A stretch of DNA of 5,467 nucleotides. It comes from an uncultured bacterium (GTDB taxonomy: Bacteria > Pseudomonadota > Gammaproteobacteria > Burkholderiales > Burkholderiaceae_F). The position numbers were made by a program, and so were the translations under genes. Shown one piece after another: positions 1 through 5,467 of the stretch (positions are counted from its first letter, which is position 1; each line of letters starts with the position of its first letter). The notes under the pieces are model-generated. The model was given only the letters and a program-made list of their open reading frames with translations. It made no database searches and was not told the DNA's origin. The stretch covers positions 1 through 5,467 of the forward strand of contig CAJMRV010000119.1 of the NCBI GenBank assembly GCA_905215795.1, in the 5' to 3' direction.

Positions 1-1690
1 GCAGGTGGATGAACTTCTCCTTCTGGAGGCGTTCGAGCGTGACGCCCTTGTACCAAGGGGCGTCGGTGTCGAGGAACTGGCGCATCATGTCGAAGCGGTT
101 GTCCTTGAAGGCCTGATCCGTGAAGCCCATGCGGCGGCCGAATTCAGCGAAGAACTCCCAGTTGCCCATGGATTCGCCGAGCGGTTCGATGACCTTCTCA
201 CAGATCTGCACGTACCAGCTGTGGTAATCGCCGATGATGTCGTCGGTCTCAAACTGGGAGGCCGCCGGGATGATCAGGTCGCAGTACTGCAGGGTGTCGG
301 TCATGATCATGTCCATGCCGACGACGAACATATCCTCGCGCTTGAGATTCTCGATGACCTGGTTGACGGCGGGCGAGACGGCGACGGGGTTGCCGTTGTA
401 GATCATCAGCATGTGGATCGGCTTGACCGGACGGCCTTCGCTCGTCGGATCGACCCCCTTGAGAGCCTGGTCGAGGTCGGTCATGTTGATGTGCTGGGGG
501 TTGCCCTTGCGCAGGTAGTTGCCGCGGCCGATGTTGAGGTTCATGCCGACGATCGGTCGGACATTGTCATAAATGAGGCCGCAGCCCGGCTTGTCATACA
601 TGCCACGCATGGCGTGCATGATGCCGATGGCACGGGTCATGCGGGCGCCGTTGTAGTTGCGCTGCATGCCGTAGCCGGCGCGGATGATGCACTTCTGGGC
701 GTGGCCGTAGATGTCGGCGAACTTCTCGATCTCCTCGCGCTTGAGGCCCGTCGTCTTGACGATGTCGAACCAGGAGACGGAGTTGACGCGCTCGATCGCC
801 TTGTCGGCGCCGATGCAGCTGCGTTCGAGGAAGTCGTGGTCGACGAGGTTGTTGGCGAGCAGGTGCTTCATCACGCCCACGGCCACCCACGCGTCGGTGG
901 AGGGCTTGGGCTGGAGGTAGACGTCGGCCTGCGAGCAGATCGGCGTGCGGTTCGGGTTGACCGCAAGGACCTTGGCGCCGCGGTCGCGGGCCATGTTGAT
1001 GAGCTTGATGCCGTGGACGTTGGAGACGGTTTCGTTGAAGCCCCAGGAGACGTAGCAGTCGCAGTTGGGGATCTCCTCGGGGTCGGGGCCGTCGGTGGCG
1101 CCCGTGACGCTGCCGTAGCCCTCGACGCCGGCCTCCGTGCAGACGACGCGGTCGAGGACCGTGGCGCCGATGCGGTTGAAGAAGCGGTCGGGACCACGCA
1201 TGCCGATGGCGCCGTAGTTGCCCGAGTAGGAGTAAGGCATGATGGCCTCGGCGCCGTACTTCTCGATCGTCTCGTGGGCCTTGCTCACGAGGCGTTCCCA
1301 GGCTTCATCCCAGGTGATGCGGCGCCACTTGCCCGAGCCCTTCGGCCCGATGCGTTCCATCGGGTGGAGGATGCGGTCGGGAGCGTAGGTGTACTCGACG
1401 TAGGTCAGGCCCTTCACGCACGGGCAGGTGCCCGTCTTGAACTGTTCCTCGGCGCCCGAGCAGTAGGTCATGCGTCCGTTCTGGACCACGAACTTCATCA
1501 AGCAGCGGTCCGCGCAGTTGCGCAGGCAGGTGTGGTACTTGACGACGCCGTTTCGCTTGTTGAGGAGCACGGGATTGGCACCGACGGAACTCATGGCGGC
1601 GGCTTCACTCGGGATCAACCCGGAGAGGCTGCCGGCCACGGCCGTGGCACCGACGCTTTGTAGAAAGTCTCTACGCGAGAGCTTGGCCAT
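1..1690 (-). CDS. Tat-exported molybdopterin oxidoreductase, DMSO reductase superfamily (C-terminus beyond window)
   Basis: This is a catalytic subunit of a molybdenum bis-MGD enzyme, probably a periplasmic or membrane-facing anaerobic respiratory reductase or dehydrogenase; the substrate cannot be read from the sequence. The frame runs 563 codons from ATG 1690 and is still open at the left edge. AAGGAG lies 6 bases before the ATG. Residues 5-10 are SRRDFL, a twin-arginine motif, followed by a hydrophobic stretch and a likely cleavage near SEAAA (28-32). An N-terminal 4Fe-4S site is formed by Cys55, Cys59, Cys63 and Cys91 (C-x3-C-x3-C-x27-C-V-K-G). PDRILHPM and the ITWDEAW segment (125-131) follow, as is typical. 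The likely Mo ligand is Cys184 in VVCTEAG. YNGNP (431-435) is a family hallmark in the pterin-binding domain. The C-terminal dinucleotide-binding domain must lie outside the window. A co-directional lysR gene lies 92 bases upstream. The superfamily is near certain; the subfamily is unresolved. Confidence 0.95.
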   Translation of the reverse strand, partial: MAKLSRRDFLQSVGATAVAGSLSGLIPSEAAAMSSVGANPVLLNKRNGVVKYHTCLRNCADRCLMKFVVQNGRMTYCSGAEEQFKTGTCPCVKGLTYVEYTYAPDRILHPMERIGPKGSGKWRRITWDEAWERLVSKAHETIEKYGAEAIMPYSYSGNYGAIGMRGPDRFFNRIGATVLDRVVCTEAGVEGYGSVTGATDGPDPEEIPNCDCYVSWGFNETVSNVHGIKLINMARDRGAKVLAVNPNRTPICSQADVYLQPKPSTDAWVAVGVMKHLLANNLVDHDFLERSCIGADKAIERVNSVSWFDIVKTTGLKREEIEKFADIYGHAQKCIIRAGYGMQRNYNGARMTRAIGIMHAMRGMYDKPGCGLIYDNVRPIVGMNLNIGRGNYLRKGNPQHINMTDLDQALKGVDPTSEGRPVKPIHMLMIYNGNPVAVSPAVNQVIENLKREDMFVVGMDMIMTDTLQYCDLIIPAASQFETDDIIGDYHSWYVQICEKVIEPLGESMGNWEFFAEFGRRMGFTDQAFKDNRFDMMRQFLDTDAPWYKGVTLERLQKEKFIHL

Positions 1691-1758
1691 TTGATTCTCC
1701 TTGATTAAGGTCCTTCCTTTTAAAAAGCAAAAAGAAGAAAAGCTGTTGTTGTAATTCC

Positions 1759-1776
1759 CGCCGGACGGATCCGGCG
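1759..1776 (-). other. Small GC-rich hairpin between lysR and the molybdoenzyme gene
   Basis: Perfect 7-base arms, CGCCGGA and TCCGGCG, enclose a 4-base loop just after the lysR stop. No T-run follows directly on the minus strand; a pyrimidine-rich stretch begins about 15 bases later (roughly 1742-1716). It could be a weak terminator, an attenuator or an mRNA-stabilising stem between two co-transcribed genes. The symmetry is certain, the function is not. Confidence 0.4.
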
Positions 1777-1782
1777 CATTGA

Positions 1783-2754
1783 TCAGAACTCGTCGTTGAT
1801 CGCCTTGAACCAGGCCGTCCTGAGTCCGTTGACCAACTCGTTCTTAACCCAGCGGAAGGCTGGGGAGTTGTTCGTGTTGCCGAAGGCGACGTAGTTGCCG
1901 ATCGGCCTGATTTCGCTGCGCATCTCCTTGATGCGGTTGAGCATCGGAGCGGGCAGCTTCACGTAGGTGATGTCCGGAACCATCCTCGCGAAGCTCCTCG
2001 TGAAGTGGTTGCACATCACCGTGACCGAGTCGGTCCTCGAGAGGATCCTGAAGGCCGAGGCCACGCTTTCGGTGTAGGCGGCCACCTTCATGTCGGATCC
2101 CTTCTCATGGCAGAGGTCCACCAGAAGCGGACAGGCGAGGTCCCTGTAGTTGTCGATCTCGAGGAGCGGATAACGCGAGACGTCGTCGACCGTGATCTCA
2201 TCGAGCCCGAGGAGCGGATGGCCCTTCCTCAGGAGCAGGAAGATGTCGCCGGTGTGGGCGAAGCACTCGTAGCTGAGCCTCGGATCGTCGAAACCCTCGT
2301 AGACGACCGCGAAGTCGACCGTGCCGTTGACGAGCTCGGGGATGCAGTCGTAGGTGAGGATGCGCACGTTGAAGTGCATCTTCGGCGCCTGCGGCTTGAT
2401 GACGGTGTCGATGACCGTCTGGACCGCATAGCTGAATTCGTCGTAGACGCGGATCTCGAACGTGCCTTCGGACTTCGAGACGTCGAAGACCGAGTATTCG
2501 CGGCCGAGCAGGCGCATGTCGCCGACGATACGCTCAACCGTCTCGGCCAGGTCGTTGGCGCGCCCCGTCGGGATGTAGCCCGAGCCGGTGCGCACGAAAA
2601 GTTCGTCGTTGAAGGTCTCCCTGAGAAACTTCAGGGCGCGGCTGATCGCCGAGTTGCTCAAACCGAGCTCGGTGGCGGCGAGGTTCGCGCTCTTGTGGCG
2701 GAAAACCGCCAGGAAAACCTTCAGATGGTGAAAGCTGAGTTGATCAATGCTCAT
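1783..2754 (-). CDS. LysR-family transcriptional regulator
   Basis: A DNA-binding regulator of 323 residues, within the usual LysR range of about 290-330. Residues 8-66 form the winged helix-turn-helix: HHLKVFLAVFRHKS, then LAATELGLSNSAISRALKFL as the helix-turn-helix proper, then ELFVRTGSGYIPTGRA. A linker helix (about 67-90) leads into a two-lobed periplasmic-binding-like effector domain (about 97-300), with the recognisable segments VDFAVVYEG and LLLRKGHPLLG. The ATG at 2754 is supported by GGAGG 4 bases upstream and by correct alignment of the N-terminus to the family. Five cysteines sit in the effector half, but there is no evident redox pair. The gene precedes the molybdoenzyme gene on the same strand, so regulation of that gene plus autoregulation is likely (inference). 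The classic LysR arrangement is divergent; here the upstream spacer has no obvious divergent gene. The effector is unknown. Confidence 0.96.
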   Translation of the reverse strand: MSIDQLSFHHLKVFLAVFRHKSANLAATELGLSNSAISRALKFLRETFNDELFVRTGSGYIPTGRANDLAETVERIVGDMRLLGREYSVFDVSKSEGTFEIRVYDEFSYAVQTVIDTVIKPQAPKMHFNVRILTYDCIPELVNGTVDFAVVYEGFDDPRLSYECFAHTGDIFLLLRKGHPLLGLDEITVDDVSRYPLLEIDNYRDLACPLLVDLCHEKGSDMKVAAYTESVASAFRILSRTDSVTVMCNHFTRSFARMVPDITYVKLPAPMLNRIKEMRSEIRPIGNYVAFGNTNNSPAFRWVKNELVNGLRTAWFKAINDEF

Positions 2755-2798
2755 GTGTCCTCCAAGTGCAAGCGAGTGTACTGAGCGGATGGGTTAAG

Positions 2799-2827
2799 GA
2801 AATTTCCGGGAATTTGTCGTATGTCAA
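2799..2827 (-). promoter_or_regulatory. Candidate lysR promoter
   Basis: Reading the minus strand, a perfect -35 hexamer TTGACA lies at 2827-2822. A weak -10 (AATTTC at 2804-2799) follows at 17-base spacing, about 45 bases before the lysR ATG. The poor -10 would fit an activator-dependent or repressed promoter, or the hexamer may be chance. No start-site evidence is available. Confidence 0.35.
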
Positions 2828-2867
2828 ATCGGAGGACCGTAGCGGAAAGTGATGGTTACAACTTTTC

Positions 2868-2900
2868 GATTTTCGAAAATCATTTTCGGAATCCGAAAAT
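2868..2900. repeat. Two abutting palindromes built from ATTTTCG half-sites
   Basis: GATTTTCGAAAATC (2868-2881) is a perfect 14-base palindrome. It is followed without a gap by ATTTTCGGAATCCGAAAAT (2882-2900), which has perfect 9-base arms around one central base. Together they present the half-site ATTTTCG four times in alternating orientation, with a related CTTTTCG immediately upstream (2862-2868). The block lies about 40 bases upstream of the candidate lysR -35. It looks like a binding site for one or two dimers of a regulator. The symmetry is directly visible; the protein is unknown. Confidence 0.65.
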
Positions 2901-2922
2901 TGCATGCGGCGCTTGAAGTTTG

Positions 2923-2945
2923 CGCTATTCTCTTTTGGAATAACG
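2923..2945. promoter_or_regulatory. LysR-box-like dyad, copy A of a direct repeat
   Basis: CGCTATTC-N6-GGAATAACG contains the inverted repeat TATTC-N7-GAATA, which satisfies the LysR consensus T-N11-A embedded in a short dyad. It lies about 170-190 bases upstream of the lysR start and is repeated at 3022-3044. It is a candidate operator for the neighbouring LysR protein (inference from family knowledge and position). Confidence 0.5.
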
Positions 2946-3021
2946 AAAGAAAGGACTCCCTCCACGAGAAAGAAATCCTTTGAAAAGATGGCGATTACGA
3001 AGTTTCAGACCCGGGAAAATA

Positions 3022-3044
3022 CGCTATTCATTTGCGGAATAACG
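3022..3044. promoter_or_regulatory. LysR-box-like dyad, copy B of a direct repeat
   Basis: The same architecture as copy A: identical 8-base left and 9-base right blocks around a different 6-base centre (ATTTGC here, TCTTTT in copy A). Conservation of 17 positions with a divergent centre is what a dimer-binding site would show. The centre of copy B is 99 bases from that of copy A. An 8-base stem with one G-T pair (3046-3053 with 3064-3071) begins right after it. Confidence 0.5.
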
Positions 3045-3435
3045 TAGAGTTCCTGGAGCACAAGGGACTCTAGGGAACCCTTCGAAAGCGTCAGACGACG
3101 GAAAACGCGCGGAACGATTCTCAATTGAACATTGATGAAGGCAATCAATCGGTTGGACTCAATAGATACCAGCTACCAACTCGGCGACGCCCATCATCCG
3201 TCAAATCCTTACAAATCAATGGGATATGGGTAGTGATTACCCTTATAAGGGGCATTCCAACCTACTCTCCCTGGCCAAGAGCGGTGTTCAACGTCACGCC
3301 GCCTCCATTTTCGTTTTTCAAAACGACGTCGACGGACTGCCGTTTTGTTTTCACGTCTACCCAGCGATTCCCGCTTTCCGAAAATGCCGTTCGACCCACT
3401 CGTACAAGCTGTTCGGCGATCGGCGACAACGCATG
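3045..3435. other. Non-coding spacer between the lysR control region and the rclA terminator
   Basis: About 390 bases with no gene I can support. Short open frames exist on both strands, but none has a ribosome binding site with a recognisable protein, and some run through the terminator hairpins. Visible small structures are a stem at 3046-3071, GGGTA-N5-TACCC (3228-3242) overlapping the 12-base palindrome CCCTTATAAGGG (3240-3251), and a purine/pyrimidine mirror-like patch around 3306-3325. It could host a small RNA or a decayed gene, but nothing here proves either. Confidence 0.5.
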
Positions 3436-3468
3436 AAAAAACCGCCCGTGGCTGCCACCACGAGCGGT
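3436..3468 (-). terminator. Intrinsic terminator of rclA
   Basis: On the minus strand, ACCGCTCGTGG (3468-3458) pairs with CCACGGGCGGT (3451-3441) as an 11-base stem with one G-U pair and a 6-base loop. It runs straight into a six-T tract (to 3436). It lies 63 bases beyond the rclA stop, past a second hairpin, and should end the rclA transcript and isolate lysR from it. Confidence 0.9.
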
Positions 3469-3486
3469 CGTTGAATCGTTGGTCAG

Positions 3487-3512
3487 GGACGGCCGCCTAC
3501 GGCGGACCGTCC
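3487..3512 (-). repeat. Stable hairpin between the rclA stop and its terminator
   Basis: GGACGG pairs with CCGTCC and CCGCC with GGCGG, giving 11 base pairs with a single bulged A (3506) and a 3-base loop. It begins 18 bases after the rclA stop codon and has no T-run. Likely roles are 3'-end protection of the mRNA or an accessory termination stem. Confidence 0.6.
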
Positions 3513-3530
3513 ATCCCATCCCGGGGACCC

Positions 3531-4901
3531 TCAGATCTTGAAGAGGTCGTTGAACGCCTCGGTCATCGTCGGATGCGTGTAGACGGCGTCACGGAGCACC
3601 GTGTACGGGAGCTTCGCGTCCATGGCGACCTTGACGAGGTTGATCATCTCGAAGGCCTCCTCGCAGAAGAGGTGCACGCCCAAGATCTGGTCGGTGTCGG
3701 CGTCCACGATGGCCTTCAAAAGACCGTTGGGGTTGCGCAGGATGCGCGCCTTCGGGATGCCGGCGCAGGCGAGCTTGCCCACCTTGATGTTGTGGCCGGC
3801 CTCGCGGGCCTGCTCCTCGGTCATGCCGACGCGGGCGAAGGACGGGTCGATGAACACCGAGTAGGCGATGTGGCCGCGGTTCTTCGTCGAACGTCCCTTC
3901 CTGCCGGTGAGCTGGTCGCGCACGATGCGGAAGTCGTCGAGCGACATGTACGTGAACTGTTCGTGGCCGGTGACGTCGCCCATGGCCCAGATGTTCGGGA
4001 CGTTGGTGCGGCAGTACTCGTCGACCTTGACGGCGCCGCGCTCGGTCGTCTCCACGCCCGCCTTTTCAAGATGGAGCGGAGCGATGTTGGGCTTGCGGCC
4101 CGTCGCCACGAGGATGGCGTCGGCGTCGAGGAGCTCCTCGCCGCCCTCGGCGGTCCTGATGACCACGCGGTCGGCGGCCTCGCCCGGGACGACCTTTTCA
4201 AGGGCGACGCCCGTCTTGACGACGATGCCCTGGTCCTTCATCACCTTGGCGATTTCGGCGGACATGTCGGCGTCCTCCTTCGGGAGGAACACGGGGCCGC
4301 GCTGGAGCACGGTCACCTTCGAGCCGAAGCGGCGGAACAGGGAGGCGAACTCCAGGCCGATGTAGCCGCCGCCGATCACGACGAGGTGCTCGGGGAGCAC
4401 GTCGAGATCGAGGAGCGTCTCGCTCACGTAGGCGTGGCGGGCGTCCTTCAGACCGGGGATGGCGGGCATGACCGGACGGGAACCCGTGTTGATGAAGATC
4501 TTCTCGGCCCTGACCTCTTCAACCGAACCGTCGGGCTTCCTGATCGCGACGGTGTCGGGCCCCGTGAAGGAGGCCTCGCCGTCGATCACGTCCACCTCGG
4601 GCTTGTCGGCGATCATGTGGTAGTTCTTGTTGCGGAGCATGCCGATCAAGGTGTTCTTCTCCTCGACGGCCTTGGCGAAGCGCTCGGCGAGCTCGGAGCG
4701 GCCGGCGCCCTTCAGGGCGCGGTCGTGCGAACTGTAGACCATCGACTTGCTCGGGATGCAGCCCACGTTGATGCAGGTGCCGCCGTACATGGCGGGATTG
4801 ACTTCAACGACGGCCACGGAGGCACCCGTGGAGGCGAGGAAACCAGCGAGGGTCTTGCCGCCTTTGACGAAACCGATGATCAGGGCGTTATAGGATTTCA
4901 T
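3531..4901 (-). CDS. rclA: RclA-like flavin-dependent pyridine nucleotide-disulfide oxidoreductase
   Basis: A cytoplasmic FAD enzyme of the dihydrolipoamide dehydrogenase/mercuric reductase superfamily. It closely resembles E. coli RclA, which is known for resistance to reactive chlorine and as a Cu(II) reductase using NAD(P)H. I choose the ATG at 4901 (456 residues): GAGGA lies 5 bases upstream, and it places the redox cysteines at Cys43 and Cys48, the same numbers as in E. coli RclA. The in-frame ATG at 4913 has no ribosome site. Key segments are an N-terminal FAD fold (IIGFVKGG, 8-15), the active site MYGGTCINVGC (38-48), the NAD(P)-binding GGGYIGLEF (177-185), the second FAD motif WAMGDVTG (305-312), and the C-terminal catalytic pair His443 and Glu448 in THPTMTE. 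RNKNYH (90-95) and EQARE are shared with RclA rather than with lipoamide dehydrogenases. Oddity: the second Gly of the GxGxxG FAD motif is Val12. No rclR, rclB or rclC is adjacent; a terminator follows. Confidence 0.93.
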   Translation of the reverse strand: MKSYNALIIGFVKGGKTLAGFLASTGASVAVVEVNPAMYGGTCINVGCIPSKSMVYSSHDRALKGAGRSELAERFAKAVEEKNTLIGMLRNKNYHMIADKPEVDVIDGEASFTGPDTVAIRKPDGSVEEVRAEKIFINTGSRPVMPAIPGLKDARHAYVSETLLDLDVLPEHLVVIGGGYIGLEFASLFRRFGSKVTVLQRGPVFLPKEDADMSAEIAKVMKDQGIVVKTGVALEKVVPGEAADRVVIRTAEGGEELLDADAILVATGRKPNIAPLHLEKAGVETTERGAVKVDEYCRTNVPNIWAMGDVTGHEQFTYMSLDDFRIVRDQLTGRKGRSTKNRGHIAYSVFIDPSFARVGMTEEQAREAGHNIKVGKLACAGIPKARILRNPNGLLKAIVDADTDQILGVHLFCEEAFEMINLVKVAMDAKLPYTVLRDAVYTHPTMTEAFNDLFKI

Positions 4902-4925
4902 TTTGGTCCTCATAATCAGAAAATA

Positions 4926-4943
4926 TCAAGAGGTCACTCTTGA
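4926..4943. promoter_or_regulatory. Perfect 18-base dyad in the rclA leader
   Basis: TCAAGAG-GTCA-CTCTTGA has perfect 7-base arms and lies 25-42 bases upstream of the chosen rclA ATG. On the minus strand it sits just downstream of a -10-like GATAAC (4963-4958), for which I find no good -35. It could be an operator overlapping the start site or an mRNA leader hairpin. The symmetry is clear; the role is inferred. Confidence 0.5.
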
Positions 4944-5309
4944 ATGATTCCTCCTATGTTATCCCCATTCAATCCGCCTTGAAAGGGGCGTCCCCTCGAT
5001 GGAAAAACAATTTCACATTTGTTTCCTTTCAGACATTTCCTCCTCCCTCCCCATCCCTTCAGCGGCATGGCCTTCCCGACGGACACGCAACGAGGCGTCC
5101 CCGGAGTGTGGAAAAAACATTTTGAAACATCCGACAACCCGATTCGTTCGCAACATTACCAACGAAGGGGAAAAGAACGGTTACCCATTCACACTTTTTG
5201 TTTATTGACGGAAGGACGGGGCTTTGGCAAATTCCTTTTCGATAGTCATTTACTAACGGAGCCGCGCCCCGCCGGCGCGCCCTCCGCCAACCAAAAGGAT
5301 TCCAACGTC
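4944..5309. other. Divergent control region between rclA and the solute-binding-protein start
   Basis: About 370 bases without a supported gene, between two diverging start codons, so promoters for both directions are expected. Rightward, TTGACG (5205-5210) is a reasonable -35 but its -10 is poor; TTGGCA (5224-5229) with TTTACT (5249-5254) is an alternative at long spacing. A GC-rich stem (CGCGCC 5263-5268 with GGCGCG 5274-5279) sits about 30 bases before the ATG at 5310. None of these promoters is strong enough to call individually. Confidence 0.45.
4987..5130 (+). repeat. Imperfect direct repeat in the rclA/solute-binding-protein spacer
   Basis: GGCGTCCCC at 4987-4995 recurs at 5095-5103. 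Each copy is followed within a few bases by TGGAAAAA-C and a T-rich, CAT-containing stretch (to about 5020 and 5130). The copies are 108 bases apart. The first GGCGTCCCC also belongs to a short GGGG-CGT-CCCC dyad (4985-4995). This may reflect a local duplication or paired control sites. Confidence 0.35.
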
Positions 5310-5429
5310 ATGTCCAGCCTTTTCGCACGCCTCAGGAAATCCCTCGCCGTGCTCGCCGTCCTCGCCCTTTCGGGCTCCGCCTTCGCCGCCGACCTCCTCG
5401 ATCAGATCAAGGAGCGCGGTGAGAAATAG
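5310..5429 (+). CDS. Truncated start of an ABC transporter solute-binding protein (signal peptide plus N-terminus)
   Basis: 39 codons from ATG 5310 to TAG 5427-5429. AAGGA lies about 10 bases upstream. The product begins with a basic n-region (MSSLFARLRK), continues with a hydrophobic core (SLAVLAVLALSGS) and ends with a classic signal peptidase I site, AFA-A. The mature start DLLDQIKERGE is typical of polar-amino-acid-binding proteins, periplasmic partners of ABC importers, in which it normally leads into an I-x-[VI]-G-T-type strand. Here it becomes K-stop. The bases that follow do not restore a recognisable continuation in any frame I tried. It is therefore a broken gene, a rearrangement breakpoint, or an assembly join near the sequence end. 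Family assignment rests only on the signal peptide and about 11 residues. Confidence 0.6.
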   Translation: MSSLFARLRKSLAVLAVLALSGSAFAADLLDQIKERGEK

Positions 5430-5467
5430 ATGTCGTCCGGGTCGGCAGGCTTGGCGGTGTTCTCCGC

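Noticed and set aside
5..1663. A 552-codon plus-strand open frame
   Set aside because: It is antisense to the molybdoenzyme gene, whose Tat motif, Fe-S cysteines and ribosome site are clear. The frame is low-complexity in V, D, G, A and L, typical of the complement of GC3-rich codons.
2005..2784. A 259-codon plus-strand open frame
   Set aside because: It is the antisense shadow of lysR with biased composition and no family resemblance.
2744..2965. A 73-codon minus-strand frame overlapping the lysR start
   Set aside because: It needs a GTG start, has no good ribosome site, is translated through the palindrome block and overlaps the solid lysR start.
2988..3047. A 19-residue plus-strand frame starting MAITKFQT
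   Set aside because: Its ribosome site is weak, it encodes no recognisable leader pattern, and its end coincides with copy B of the dyad repeat, which explains the sequence better.
3125..3519. Overlapping 82-103-codon frames on both strands in the spacer
   Set aside because: They have no recognisable protein or ribosome site, and two of them read through the rclA terminator hairpin.
4902..4913. The upstream ATG of rclA adding four residues
   Set aside because: There is no ribosome site before it, while GAGGA sits correctly before the ATG at 4901, and the shorter form matches E. coli RclA cysteine numbering.
3345..4943. A 532-codon plus-strand open frame
   Set aside because: It is antisense to rclA, rich in H, D, V, G and L, has no recognisable domain and runs through the terminator stems.
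5019..5309. An N-terminal extension of the right-edge frame back to 5019
   Set aside because: The extension is a spacer translation lacking a signal; the ATG at 5310 directly starts a textbook signal peptide with AAGGA upstream.
1..5467. CRISPR arrays, tRNA or rRNA genes, complete insertion sequences
   Set aside because: I saw no regularly spaced repeats, tRNA-like cloverleaf, rRNA segments or intact transposase.

Overview
The window holds three well-supported genes on the minus strand and the start of a fourth, divergent gene on the plus strand at the right edge. Minus-strand order, right to left, is an RclA-type flavin disulfide oxidoreductase (4901 to 3531), a LysR-family regulator (2754 to 1783) and a Tat-exported molybdopterin oxidoreductase (1690 to the left edge, C-terminal part missing). 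At the right edge, 5310-5429 encodes a signal peptide and the first mature residues of what looks like an amino-acid ABC transporter solute-binding protein, which then hits a stop.

The coding DNA is GC-rich with strong third-position GC, which creates long meaningless antisense frames. The spacers are visibly richer in A+T. Shine-Dalgarno sites, twin-arginine export, a LysR regulator and RclA together fit a Gram-negative proteobacterium using anaerobic respiration. A gut Burkholderiales lineage such as Sutterellaceae is my guess from general knowledge of such genomes; no marker gene here proves it.

Layout: 1-1690 is the molybdoenzyme gene. 1691-1782 is a 92-base spacer with a small hairpin and a pyrimidine-rich leader. 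1783-2754 is lysR. 2755-3435 has no convincing gene but is rich in symmetry: two abutting palindromes of ATTTTCG half-sites and two copies of a spaced dyad (CGCTATTC-N6-GGAATAACG) 99 bases apart. 3436-3512 holds two hairpins after rclA, the distal one a textbook intrinsic terminator. 3531-4901 is rclA. 4902-5309 is the divergent control region, with an 18-base perfect dyad just ahead of rclA and an imperfect direct repeat.

How the genes work together: the LysR protein probably controls the molybdoenzyme gene behind it and itself, with the spaced dyads upstream as candidate operators (inference). RclA is separated from them by a strong terminator and is probably its own transcription unit, for defence against oxidants or metal stress. 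I do not see a clearly new multi-gene system. The best leads are the operator-like repeats upstream of lysR, a glycine-to-valine change in the RclA FAD motif, and the abrupt end of the solute-binding protein gene.
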